Assembly: GCA_051953655.1 (NCBI GenBank)
Contig: JBQCIO010000303.1
Span: forward strand, 1-21,109
From: JBQCHF01 sp051953655
GTDB lineage: Bacteria > Actinomycetota > Actinomycetes > Motilibacterales > Motilibacteraceae
Direction: 5' to 3'
DNA: 21,109 nt
The position numbers were made by a program, and so were the translations under genes. How positions within the stretch are numbered: the stretch's first letter is position 1; every line of letters starts with the position of its first letter. Of this stretch, positions 6,880 through 13,962 are shown piece after piece. The notes below the pieces were generated by a model, which had not been told where the DNA came from, searched no databases, and saw nothing but the letters and a program-made list of their open reading frames with translations.

Positions 6880-8354
6880 CCGCCCACCTCCACGCGCTGC
6901 TCGTCGGACGGACCCTCGGTGGTGGTGCTGGTGGTGCTGCTGCCGGCGCTCGTCGGACCCCGGTCGGTGCGGGCGGCCAGGGCGGCGTCGAGCACGCGGC
7001 GCAGGGCCGGCACCAGGAGCGCGTCGCGGCGCAGCGCGGCCCCGGCCGCCTGGCCGGCGGCGACCCGCTCCGGGTCGGCGCCGCGGGCGTCCTCCCAGGC
7101 GGCCACGAACGCGTCGGCGACGGCCGCGGGGTCGAGCCGGCGCGGGTCGTGGCGGCGGGGGTAGGCGGCCAGCACCCGGCGGGCGTCGTGGTCGGGGTCG
7201 ATCACCGTGACCACCGGGCGGCCGGTGGCGGCGTACTCGTAGACCTTGCCGCTGGTGACCAGGCCGCCGCCCTCCTTGGCGAACACCAGCACGTCGAGCT
7301 CGGCGTAGGCGCGGCCCACCTCGGACTTCGGCCACCGGCCGAGGTGGCGCACGCCGTGGCGGGCGTGGTCGGCGAACAGACGGACCCGGTCGGCCTCGCC
7401 GCTGCTGCCGCCGTGGCCGATCTGGCCGTAGAAGCGCAGCTCGGCGTTCTCGCCCAGGCGCGGGCGGGCCCGTCGCCAGGCGTCGAGCAGGAGCTCGACC
7501 GGGAGGCCGCCGGAGATGGTGCCGAGGTAGCCGAAGACCGGCGCCTGCGGGTCGGGCCGGCGGGGCGTGAGGGCGTCGGCCAGGTAGGCGCCGTCCCACC
7601 CGTTCTCGACCACGTGCACCCGCTCGGCCTGGTCGGGGAAGCGCCGCCGGTACCAGTCGGCGATCGGCGGGTTGACGAACCAGGCCTCGGTGCAGCGGCG
7701 CTGCATGACCTCCCACAGCCGCTCGGCGGGGCCGCCGGGGTCGAGCTGCTCACCGGTGTATACGTCGAGCAGCCAGCTGTCCCGGTCGTCCAGCACGTAG
7801 GGGACGCCGGACTCGACGCCGAGGGAGAACGCGGGGGAGAAGTCGACGTAGGGGTTGCCGGTGGCGATGACGAGGTCGACCGGGTCGGCCCGGTGCAGCC
7901 GGTAGGCGGCGGCGTCGAGCCGGGGCCGCCACAGCGCGTAGGTGAGCTCGGGGTAGACCGCGAGCTCGCGGGCGGTGGTGGCGTCCCGCCAGTCGCCGGG
8001 GGCCTCGGCCCGCTGCCGGCTCCACCGCGAGACCACCGGGTCGCGCCGGCCGGGCGGGAACGGGACCCGCACCACCCGCACCGCGGGGTCGACGTGGGCC
8101 AGCAGCGAGGGGTCGGCACCGCTGACGACCTCGAAGGTGGCCAGGTCCGCGGTGATCACGGTGACCCGGGCGCCGAGACCGACCAGGGCGTTCACCGTGG
8201 CCAGGGCCCGGTAGGTGCCCGGGCCCCGGTGCGGCGGAAAGCCCCACGCCACGTAGAGGACGTGCGGTGCCCTGCCGTCGCCCTGCTGACCGTCCGACCG
8301 CTGACCGTCCGGCTGCTGCCCGCTCGGGTCCGCCGCGCTCGCGCCGTCGCTCAC
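6876..8354 (-). CDS. Glycosyltransferase family 4-like protein
   Basis: This 492-residue protein begins the GT-B fold at about residue 30 (HVLYVAWGFPPHRGPGTYR, the glycine-rich donor-side loop followed by the N.L...G..VTVIT strand), has the inter-domain acceptor region ATGNPYVDFSPAF (164-176) and DDRDSW (189-194), and the C-terminal nucleotide-sugar site VFGYLGTISGGLPVE (273-287) and AKEGGGLVTSGKVYEYAATGRPVV (359-382), where Glu361 begins an EX-type motif. This looks like the WbuB/WcaI branch of GT4. The first 30 residues are a Gly/Gln/Asp/Ser low-complexity run encoded by degenerate short repeats (8270-8330), and the C-terminal 30 are Ser/Thr-rich. GTG 8354 overlaps the epimerase stop by 4 bases and has no Shine-Dalgarno sequence of its own, so translation is probably coupled. 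Donor sugar is not predictable. Confidence 0.85.
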   Translation of the reverse strand: MSDGASAADPSGQQPDGQRSDGQQGDGRAPHVLYVAWGFPPHRGPGTYRALATVNALVGLGARVTVITADLATFEVVSGADPSLLAHVDPAVRVVRVPFPPGRRDPVVSRWSRQRAEAPGDWRDATTARELAVYPELTYALWRPRLDAAAYRLHRADPVDLVIATGNPYVDFSPAFSLGVESGVPYVLDDRDSWLLDVYTGEQLDPGGPAERLWEVMQRRCTEAWFVNPPIADWYRRRFPDQAERVHVVENGWDGAYLADALTPRRPDPQAPVFGYLGTISGGLPVELLLDAWRRARPRLGENAELRFYGQIGHGGSSGEADRVRLFADHARHGVRHLGRWPKSEVGRAYAELDVLVFAKEGGGLVTSGKVYEYAATGRPVVTVIDPDHDARRVLAAYPRRHDPRRLDPAAVADAFVAAWEDARGADPERVAAGQAAGAALRRDALLVPALRRVLDAALAARTDRGPTSAGSSTTSTTTEGPSDEQRVEVGG

Positions 8355-9427
8355 GAGCGGCTGCCGAACCGGTCGCGCAGCGCCTCCACCGCGCGGCGCG
8401 CCGCGGTGCCGTCGCCGTAGGGGGTGGGGCGCTCGCCCTGCGGGGCCGGCCGGGCCACCAGCCCGGCCAGGCCGTCGAGCTCGGGGCGCAGCACGTTCCA
8501 GCCGCCCTCGAGCGTCTCGACCCACTCGGTCTCGGTGCGCAGCGTGGTGCACGGCACCCCGAGCAGGAACGCCTCCTTCTGCAGGCCGCCGGAGTCGGTG
8601 ACGACCCCGCGCGAGCGCAGCACCGCGGCCACCATCTCCGGGTAGGGCAGCGGGTGGGTGGTGCGCAGGGCGCCGCGGTGCAGGTCGATGCCGAACTCCT
8701 CGCACCGGGCGACCAGGCGCGGGTGGGCCAGCAGCACCACCGGCAGCGGCAGCCCGGCCAGGGCGTCGACCACCGCGCGCAGCCGCGCCGGGTCGTCGGT
8801 GTTCTCGGCCCGGTGGATGGTGCTGACCAGGTAGTCCTCGCCGACGGCCACGCCGTCGGCCGGCGCGGTGGCCGGCTGCTCGCGGACGGCGTCGCGCACC
8901 TGGAAGCAGACGTCGGTCATGACGTCGCCGACCAGCACGGTGCGCGCGCCCAGACCCTCGCGCTCGAGGTGCTCGACGGCCACCTGGGTGGGCGCGAGCA
9001 GCAGGTCCGCCGCGTGGTCGGTGAGCACCCGGTTGTGCTCCTCGGGCATCCGCCGGTTGAACGAGCGCAGCCCGGCCTCGAGGTGGGCGACCGGCAGGTG
9101 CAGCTTCACCGCGGAGACCGCGCCGGCCAGGGTGGAGTTGGTGTCGCCGTAGACCAGGACCCAGTCGGGGGCGTGCTCCTCGAGCACGGCGTCCATCGCC
9201 GAGAGCATGGCGCCGGTCTGCACGCCGTGGCTGCCGGAGCCGACGCCGAGGTGCACGTCGGGGGCAGGGATCTTGAGATCGGCGAAGAACACGTCCGACA
9301 TGCGGGCGTCGTAGTGCTGCCCGGTGTGCACGATGACGTGCTCGTCGCCGGCGGCGCTGAGGGCGGCGGCGACCGGGGCCAGCTTGACGAACTGCGGCCG
9401 TGCGCCGACGACGCTGAGGACCTTCAC
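8351..9427 (-). CDS. wecB: Non-hydrolysing UDP-HexNAc 2-epimerase (WecB/WbpI type)
   Basis: This 358-residue protein carries the full set of family residues: VVGARPQFVKLAPV at the start, TGQHYD (35-40), GDTNST with Asp95, HLEAGLRSFNRRMPEEHNR (115-133) with Glu117 and Glu130, STIHRAEN (202-209) with His205, and TDSGGLQKEA (277-286). These correspond to Asp95, Glu117, Glu131 and His213 of E. coli WecB. The enzyme inverts C2 of UDP-N-acetyl hexosamines through an anti-elimination intermediate. With WbpB/E/D-like genes nearby, the likely substrate is UDP-GlcNAc(3NAc)A (WbpI role), giving UDP-ManNAc(3NAc)A; simple UDP-GlcNAc/UDP-ManNAc exchange is the alternative, and motif reading cannot separate them. 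GTG 9427 is preceded by AGGAG at 9436-9440, 8 bases away. First gene of the reverse operon. Confidence 0.9.
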   Translation of the reverse strand: MKVLSVVGARPQFVKLAPVAAALSAAGDEHVIVHTGQHYDARMSDVFFADLKIPAPDVHLGVGSGSHGVQTGAMLSAMDAVLEEHAPDWVLVYGDTNSTLAGAVSAVKLHLPVAHLEAGLRSFNRRMPEEHNRVLTDHAADLLLAPTQVAVEHLEREGLGARTVLVGDVMTDVCFQVRDAVREQPATAPADGVAVGEDYLVSTIHRAENTDDPARLRAVVDALAGLPLPVVLLAHPRLVARCEEFGIDLHRGALRTTHPLPYPEMVAAVLRSRGVVTDSGGLQKEAFLLGVPCTTLRTETEWVETLEGGWNVLRPELDGLAGLVARPAPQGERPTPYGDGTAARRAVEALRDRFGSRS

Positions 9428-9463
9428 GGGACAGGCTCCTGGCTCGGGGTCGGTGCGTAGCGC

Positions 9464-9473
9464 AAGGTACCGT
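9464..9473. promoter_or_regulatory. Overlapping divergent -10 boxes between epimerase and dehydrogenase genes
   Basis: The 84-base gap has TACCGT on the + strand (9468-9473) and TACCTT on the - strand (9464-9469), sharing the central TA step of the palindrome GGTACC. Each fits TANNNT and each would give a leader of about 30 bases ending in a good Shine-Dalgarno site. -35 boxes are not convincing on either side, as is common in actinobacteria. Confidence 0.4.
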
Positions 9474-9511
9474 AAGCGCGATTGACGCCGTCCGTCGCAG
9501 AAGGGCCACCC

Positions 9512-10810
9512 GTGAAGATCGCCGTCGTCGCGCTGGGGAAGATCGGACTCCCGCTGGCGGTGCAGTTCGCCGGCAAGGGCCACGAGGTCGTCGGCGTCGA
9601 CGTCAACCAGACGGTGGTCGACCTGGTCAACGCCGGCCAGGAGCCCTTCCCGGGCGAGGCCGAGCTCGACGTGCGGATCAAGGAGAACGTGGAGGCCGGG
9701 CGGCTGCGCGCCACCACCGACTACGCCGACGCCGTGCCCGGCGCCGACGCGGTCGTGCTGGTCGTGCCGCTGTTCGTCGACGACACCACCGACGAGCCCG
9801 ACTTCGGCTGGATGGACTCGGCCACCCGCAGCCTGGCCGCCCACCTCACGCCGGGCACGCTGGTCTCCTACGAGACCACCCTGCCGGTCGGCACCACCCG
9901 TACCCGGTGGAAGCCGATGCTGGAGGAGGGCTCGGGCATGGTCGAGGGCCGCGACTTCCACCTGGTGTTCTCGCCCGAGCGGGTCCTCACCGGGCGGGTG
10001 TTCGCCGACCTGCGCAAGTACCCCAAGCTCATCGGCGGCCTGAGCCCGGAGGGTGCGCAGAAGGCGCGGGAGTTCTACGAGGCGGTGCTCGACTTCGACG
10101 AGCGCCCGGACCTGCCGCGCGGCAACGGCGTCTGGGACCTCGGCTCGGCGGAGGCCTCGGAGATGGCCAAGCTGGCCGAGACCACCTACCGCGACGTCAA
10201 CATCGGCCTGGCCAACCAGTTCGGCCGGTTCGCCGCCGCCCACGGCATCGACGTCTACCAGGTCATCGAGGCGTCCAACTCCCAGCCCTACAGCCACATC
10301 CACCGCCCCGGCATCGCCGTCGGCGGTCACTGCATCCCGGTCTACCCGCGGCTCTACCTGTGGAACGACCCCGACGCCACCGTGGTCCGCGCCGCGCGCG
10401 AGGCCAACGCCGCCATGCCGCAGTACGCGGTGGGGCTGCTCGACGGCCTGCTCGACGGCCTGTCCGGCGTCCGCGTGGCGGTGCTGGGCGCCTCCTACCG
10501 CGGCGGGGTGAAGGAGACGGCGTTCTCCGGGGTGTTCGCCACCGTCGCCGCGCTCACCGCGGCCGGGGCCACCGTGGGCGTGCACGACCCCATGTACACC
10601 GACGAGGAGCTGGCCGCCCTCGGCTTCACCCCCTACCACCTCGGCGAGCCGGTCGACGCCGCCGTCGTGCAGGCCGACCACGCCGAGTACGCCGGCCTCG
10701 CCCCCGCGGACCTGCCCGGGGTGCGGGCGCTCGTCGACGGCCGCCGGGTCACCGACCCCGAGCGCTGGCAGGGCGTGCCGCGCCGCACCATCGGCGCCGC
10801 GGAGGGCTGA
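9512..10810 (+). CDS. wbpA: WbpA-like UDP-HexNAc 6-dehydrogenase
   Basis: This 432-residue nucleotide-sugar dehydrogenase has the N-terminal NAD fold (VKIAVVALGKIGLPLA, GVDVN at 28-32), the central helix motif MAKLAETTYRDVNIGLAN (218-235) with the catalytic-site Lys220 and Asn230, and the catalytic cysteine Cys274 in VGGHCIPVYP (270-279). It oxidises the 6-hydroxymethyl of a UDP-hexosamine to a carboxylate in two NAD-dependent steps, giving UDP-GlcNAcA, or UDP-ManNAcA if the substrate is UDP-ManNAc. The usual GLGYVG of the Rossmann loop reads ALGKIG (7-12). A TTG at 9482 is in frame, but GTG 9512 is preferred: AGAAGGG at 9499-9505 stands 6 bases before it and the core fold begins directly. 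Divergent from the epimerase; followed by a strong hairpin. It supplies the first step for the WbpB/E/D enzymes. Confidence 0.88.
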   Translation: MKIAVVALGKIGLPLAVQFAGKGHEVVGVDVNQTVVDLVNAGQEPFPGEAELDVRIKENVEAGRLRATTDYADAVPGADAVVLVVPLFVDDTTDEPDFGWMDSATRSLAAHLTPGTLVSYETTLPVGTTRTRWKPMLEEGSGMVEGRDFHLVFSPERVLTGRVFADLRKYPKLIGGLSPEGAQKAREFYEAVLDFDERPDLPRGNGVWDLGSAEASEMAKLAETTYRDVNIGLANQFGRFAAAHGIDVYQVIEASNSQPYSHIHRPGIAVGGHCIPVYPRLYLWNDPDATVVRAAREANAAMPQYAVGLLDGLLDGLSGVRVAVLGASYRGGVKETAFSGVFATVAALTAAGATVGVHDPMYTDEELAALGFTPYHLGEPVDAAVVQADHAEYAGLAPADLPGVRALVDGRRVTDPERWQGVPRRTIGAAEG

Positions 10811-10830
10811 GCCCAACCCGCGCCGCTCCT

Positions 10831-10852
10831 CCGTGGCGCGTACGCGCCACGG
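10831..10852 (+). terminator. Perfect 22-base palindrome after the dehydrogenase gene
   Basis: Bases 10831-10852 read the same on both strands; as RNA they fold into a 9-bp GC-rich stem (CCGTGGCGC / GCGCCACGG) with a GUAC loop, 20 bases after the stop. Only a TTTT at 10864-10867 follows, so it would be a U-poor actinobacterial-type terminator. Because it also lies 43 bases before the next -10 box, a dimeric-repressor operator is an alternative. Confidence 0.5.
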
Positions 10853-10894
10853 GTGGAATGGCCGTTTTCGACCGTCCGTGACGACCCGGACGCG

Positions 10895-10900
10895 TAGGGT
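10895..10900 (+). promoter_or_regulatory. -10 box placing the transcription start on the ATG of the SpoIID gene
   Basis: TAGGGT ends 7 bases before ATG 10908, the spacing expected if transcription begins at the A of the start codon. There is no Shine-Dalgarno sequence, which fits a leaderless mRNA. No clear -35 box. Confidence 0.5.
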
Positions 10901-10907
10901 CCGCAGC

Positions 10908-13151
10908 ATGCCCCTCCGCACCACCGGTCGTCCCCTGCCCGCCGACGCCCCGGAGGAGGGACGGCGCACGGTCCCGGACCGGGGACGGATCGCGCGCCGT
11001 GCCGTCGGCGTCCTGGTGTCCGCGGTGCTCGGCGTGGGCGGCCTGGTGGCGGTCGGCGCGCCGGCCGAGGCGGCCGAGAGCTATCCGGTGCCGGCCACCG
11101 GCACCTTCACCTTCAGCGGGCACGGCTGGGGGCACGGCCACGGGCTGTCCCAGTGGGGTGCCTACGGCGCCGCGCTCCAGGGTCTGAGCTGGCAGCAGAT
11201 CGAGGCCTTCTACTACCCGGGCACGCGCATCTCGCAGCCGACGCTCCCCGACGCCACCCTGCGCGTGCTCATGGGCGTGGACGAGGGCACCGACACCCGC
11301 GTCGACCCCGCCACCGGGCTCACCCTCACCTGGGGCACCCAGTCCCTGGCCCTGCCCACCGGCACCGAGATGCGCGGCTGGCGGCTGGTCACCTGGCCCA
11401 CCGACCGGACCAGGCTGCAGCTGCAGCGGCTGTCCTCCACCGGCAGCTGGGTGGTGTGGAACCCGGCCACCGGCAAGGACGACCCGACCGCCGTCGTCGG
11501 TGGGGACGCCGCCTTCTCCGTGGCCGGCGCCGGACCCACCACGAGCGTCTCGGCGCTGCCCCGGCTGGTGCTGCCCAGCGGCACCCGGCGGGCCGTCCGC
11601 GGGGCGATCCGCAGCGTCGCGTGGGCCGGCGGCGGGGTGCGCACCATCGCGCTGGTGCCCATGGAGCAGTACCTGCGCAGCGTGGTGCCCGCCGAGATGC
11701 CGGCCAGCTTCGTGCCCGGCTCCTCCTCGCCCTACGCCGGGTCGCTCGCCGCGCTGCAGGCCCAGGCCGTGGCCGCCCGCACCTACGCGGCCCGCTCGCG
11801 CGCGGTGGCCGGCACCAGCCCCTACGACGTGTGCGACTCGACCGTCTGCCAGGTGTTCGCCGGCTCGGCGGACTTCACCGCCTCCGGCACGCTCAGCACG
11901 CTCCGGGAGAACGCCACCACCGACCGCGCGGTGAGCAGCACGGCCACCCAGGTCGTCCGCTACGGCAGCGGCACCACCGACGCCGCCACCCTGGCCTTCA
12001 CCCAGTTCAGCGCCTCCAACGGCGGCTGGACGACCGCCGGATCGGTGCCGTACCTGGTCGCGAAGCAGGACCCCTACGACGGCGTGCCCACCTCGTCGTC
12101 CAACCCGCACTCGTGGAGCGCCACGCTCACCGCCACCCGGGTGGCCACGTCCTACCCGTCGGTCGGCACGGTGACCGGCATCGAGGTCCTCTCCCGGGAC
12201 GGCAACGGCGAGTGGGGCGGGCGCACGACGTCGGTCCGCGTCGACGGCAGCGCCGGCTCGGTGACCGTGAGCGGCACCTCCTTCCAGGCGGCGGTCGGGC
12301 TGCGCTCGCCGTGGTGGACCATCACCTCCGGCAGCGGGACCGTCGGCTCCACGCCCACGCCGACGCCGACGCCCACCCCGGCACCGGGCGCCGGGCCGGC
12401 CTGGGGCGACCGCACCGGCGACGGCCGCGGCGACCTGGTGGCGCGCGACGGCGCCGGCTACCTCTGGCTCTACCCCGGCACCGGCTCGGGCGGAGTGGGC
12501 TCCCGGCTGCGGATCGGGCGCTCCTGGCAGGGGATGACCGCCCTGCTCTCGGTCGGCGACCTCGACGGCGACGGCCGGGCCGACCTGGTGGCGCGCGACC
12601 GCTCCGGCTACCTGCTGCGCTACCCCGGCACCGCCTCGGGCGGCGTGGGCACGCCGGTGCGCATCGGCCGGTCCTGGCAGGGGATGACCGCGCTGGTCGG
12701 CGTCGGCGACCTGTCCGGCGACGGACGCCCGGACCTGCTCGCCCGGGACGGGGCCGGGAAGCTCTGGCTCTACCCGGGCACCGCGGCCGGCGGGCTCGGC
12801 ACGCGCCGCCAGCTGCCCGGTGCGTGGGGCGGCATGACCGCGCTGGTGGGCGTCGGCGACCTCACCGGCGACGGCCGGCCGGACCTGGTGGCCCGGGACG
12901 CCGCCGGCTACCTCTACCGCTACCCCGGCACGGCCGCCGGCGGGCTGGGCAGCCCGACCCGGATCGGCCGGTCCTGGCAGGGGATGACGGCGCTGGTCGG
13001 GGTCGGCGACCTCACCGGCGACGGCCGCCCGGAGCTGGTCGCCCGCGACGGCGCCGGCGACCTGTGGGCCTACCCCGGCACGGCCGCCGGGGGCCTGGGC
13101 AGCCGGCGGCAGATCGGCCGCTGGTGGCAGGGGATGACGGCCCTGACCTGA
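10908..13151 (+). CDS. Secreted SpoIID/LytB-domain protein with FG-GAP-like repeats
   Basis: This 747-residue protein starts with a long signal peptide (basic to residue 31, hydrophobic 32-50, likely cleavage after APAEA near 55). Residues 58-470 are a SpoIID/LytB domain: GHGWGHGHGLSQWGAYG at 71-87, then the catalytic-type block PMEQYLRSVVPAEMPASF (251-268, Glu263 matching the essential glutamate of Bacillus SpoIID), AALQAQAVAARTYA (281-294), and FSASNGGWT (367-375). A Thr-Pro linker (481-491) leads to five 50-residue repeats (500-747), each with D-x-x-G-D-G-R-x-D/E-L, a calcium-loop-like FG-GAP/VCBS pattern. SpoIID is a lytic transglycosylase on peptidoglycan strands lacking stem peptides; here a cell-wall role at the outer surface is likely, while the repeats may bind glycan or protein. 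The ATG 10908 is supported by its -10 spacing. It does not imply sporulation. Confidence 0.88.
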   Translation: MPLRTTGRPLPADAPEEGRRTVPDRGRIARRAVGVLVSAVLGVGGLVAVGAPAEAAESYPVPATGTFTFSGHGWGHGHGLSQWGAYGAALQGLSWQQIEAFYYPGTRISQPTLPDATLRVLMGVDEGTDTRVDPATGLTLTWGTQSLALPTGTEMRGWRLVTWPTDRTRLQLQRLSSTGSWVVWNPATGKDDPTAVVGGDAAFSVAGAGPTTSVSALPRLVLPSGTRRAVRGAIRSVAWAGGGVRTIALVPMEQYLRSVVPAEMPASFVPGSSSPYAGSLAALQAQAVAARTYAARSRAVAGTSPYDVCDSTVCQVFAGSADFTASGTLSTLRENATTDRAVSSTATQVVRYGSGTTDAATLAFTQFSASNGGWTTAGSVPYLVAKQDPYDGVPTSSSNPHSWSATLTATRVATSYPSVGTVTGIEVLSRDGNGEWGGRTTSVRVDGSAGSVTVSGTSFQAAVGLRSPWWTITSGSGTVGSTPTPTPTPTPAPGAGPAWGDRTGDGRGDLVARDGAGYLWLYPGTGSGGVGSRLRIGRSWQGMTALLSVGDLDGDGRADLVARDRSGYLLRYPGTASGGVGTPVRIGRSWQGMTALVGVGDLSGDGRPDLLARDGAGKLWLYPGTAAGGLGTRRQLPGAWGGMTALVGVGDLTGDGRPDLVARDAAGYLYRYPGTAAGGLGSPTRIGRSWQGMTALVGVGDLTGDGRPELVARDGAGDLWAYPGTAAGGLGSRRQIGRWWQGMTALT
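12351..12386 (+). repeat. Thr-Pro codon repeat (domain linker)
   Basis: Alternating ACG/ACC and CCG/CCC codons encode a run of Thr-Pro pairs that ends in Ala-Pro. It joins the SpoIID domain to the repeats and is a typical stretched extracellular linker. Confidence 0.8.
12405..13151 (+). repeat. Five tandem 150-bp in-frame repeats
   Basis: The motif G-D-x-x-G-D-G-R recurs at residues 500, 550, 600, 650 and 700, an exact 150-base period with no indels. Blocks such as tcctggcaggggatgacc recur nearly unchanged (for example near 12522, 12672, 12972), so the copies are related at DNA level. The last copy ends at the stop codon. Each unit encodes one blade-like FG-GAP/VCBS repeat. Confidence 0.85.
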
Positions 13152-13167
13152 GCGCCCTGACCTGAGC
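13140..13167. repeat. 14-bp tandem duplication across the SpoIID-gene stop
   Basis: GCCCTGACCTGAGC occurs at 13140-13153 and again at 13154-13167 with no gap. The first copy holds the TGA stop (13149-13151). It looks like a recent slippage duplication. Confidence 0.85.
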
Positions 13168-13213
13168 GCTGACCGGTCGGGCGGGCGATGCGAGGGCCGC
13201 CGGCCGACAGGGT

Positions 13214-13253
13214 GCCGCCCCGGTCCGGGCGTCGGGTCCGGAGCCGGGGCGGC
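13214..13253. terminator. Strong bidirectional hairpin between converging genes
   Basis: GCCGCCCCGGTCCGG (13214-13228) pairs with 13238-13253 over 15 bp with one bulged G at 13243 and a 9-base loop. It sits mid-way between the converging stops of the SpoIID gene (13151) and scoB (13313), as expected of a shared terminator. No T-tract on either side, which is usual in this GC range. Confidence 0.65.
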
Positions 13254-13312
13254 TGCGCAGGCCGGGCGGTGCTGGCAGTTGCTGCTGTCGGGTGGTGCGG
13301 TCAGGCCGGTTC

Positions 13313-13960
13313 TCAGGCGCTGGCGGCCAGGGCGAGGGTGAGCGAGGGCTGGGTTTTCTCCCGCACCTCGTCCACGCTGACGCCCGGGGCGGTCTCGACC
13401 AGCACCAGCCCGGCCGCGGTGACGTCGATGACGGCGAGGTCGGTGATGATCCGCTGGACCACGCCGCGGCCGGTCAGCGGCAGGCTGCACTCGTCGACGA
13501 TCTTGTAGCTGCCGTCCTTGGCGGTGTGCTCCATGAGCACGATGACCTTCCTGGCCCCGTGCACCAGGTCCATCGCGCCGCCCATCCCCTTGACCATCTT
13601 GCCGGGGATCATCCAGTTGGCCAGGTCGCCGCCGGCCGAGACCTGCATGGCGCCGAGGATGGCGGCGTCGATGTGGCCGCCGCGGATCATCCCGAAGCTC
13701 AGCGAGGAGTCGAAGAACACCGCGCCCGGCTGCAGGGTGACGGTCTCCTTGCCGGCGTTGATCAGGTCCGGGTCGACCTCGTCCTCGGTGGGGTAGGGCC
13801 CGACGCCGAGGATGCCGTTCTCCGACTGGAGCACGACGTGCACACCGCCGGGGAGGTAGTTGGGGACCAGCGTCGGCAGGCCGATGCCGAGGTTGACGTA
13901 GGAGCCGTCGGTGAGCTCGCGCGCGGCACGGGCGGCCATCTGCTCGCGGGTCAGCGCCAT
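13313..13960 (-). CDS. scoB: 3-oxoacid CoA-transferase, subunit B
   Basis: This 215-residue protein is the beta subunit of a family I CoA-transferase. It shows AARAARELTDGSYVNLGIGLPTLVPNYL (9-36) and the active-site motif SENGILG (46-52), whose Glu47 forms the glutamyl-CoA thioester; GGHIDAAILGAMQVS follows mid-protein. With subunit A it would move CoA between succinyl-CoA and acetoacetate (ketone-body use), or act on 3-oxoadipate; no aromatic-degradation genes are nearby, so the first is favoured. ATG 13960 lies 2 bases after the scoA stop, so the pair is one operon. The length is normal. The gene is unrelated to the polysaccharide genes around it. Confidence 0.9.
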   Translation of the reverse strand: MALTREQMAARAARELTDGSYVNLGIGLPTLVPNYLPGGVHVVLQSENGILGVGPYPTEDEVDPDLINAGKETVTLQPGAVFFDSSLSFGMIRGGHIDAAILGAMQVSAGGDLANWMIPGKMVKGMGGAMDLVHGARKVIVLMEHTAKDGSYKIVDECSLPLTGRGVVQRIITDLAVIDVTAAGLVLVETAPGVSVDEVREKTQPSLTLALAASA

Positions 13961-13962
13961 GG

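Noticed and set aside
5014..7716. A 900-residue reverse open frame
   Set aside because: Only the part from GTG 6879 has real protein character; upstream of it the frame is an Arg/Pro/Gly-rich shadow of the neighbouring glycosyltransferase. The same holds for the long frames ending at 6876, 8351 and 13313, which were trimmed to their conserved starts.
9482..9511. TTG 9482 as start of the 6-dehydrogenase
   Set aside because: It would add ten residues before the Rossmann strand, overlaps the predicted transcript start, and lacks a ribosome site, whereas GTG 9512 has AGAAGGG 6 bases upstream.
12405..13151. CRISPR-like array
   Set aside because: The regular 150-base period is an in-frame protein repeat without spacers.
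10908..13151. Evidence for sporulation
   Set aside because: SpoIID/LytB domains occur widely in non-sporulating actinobacteria as secreted wall proteins; no other sporulation gene is present.
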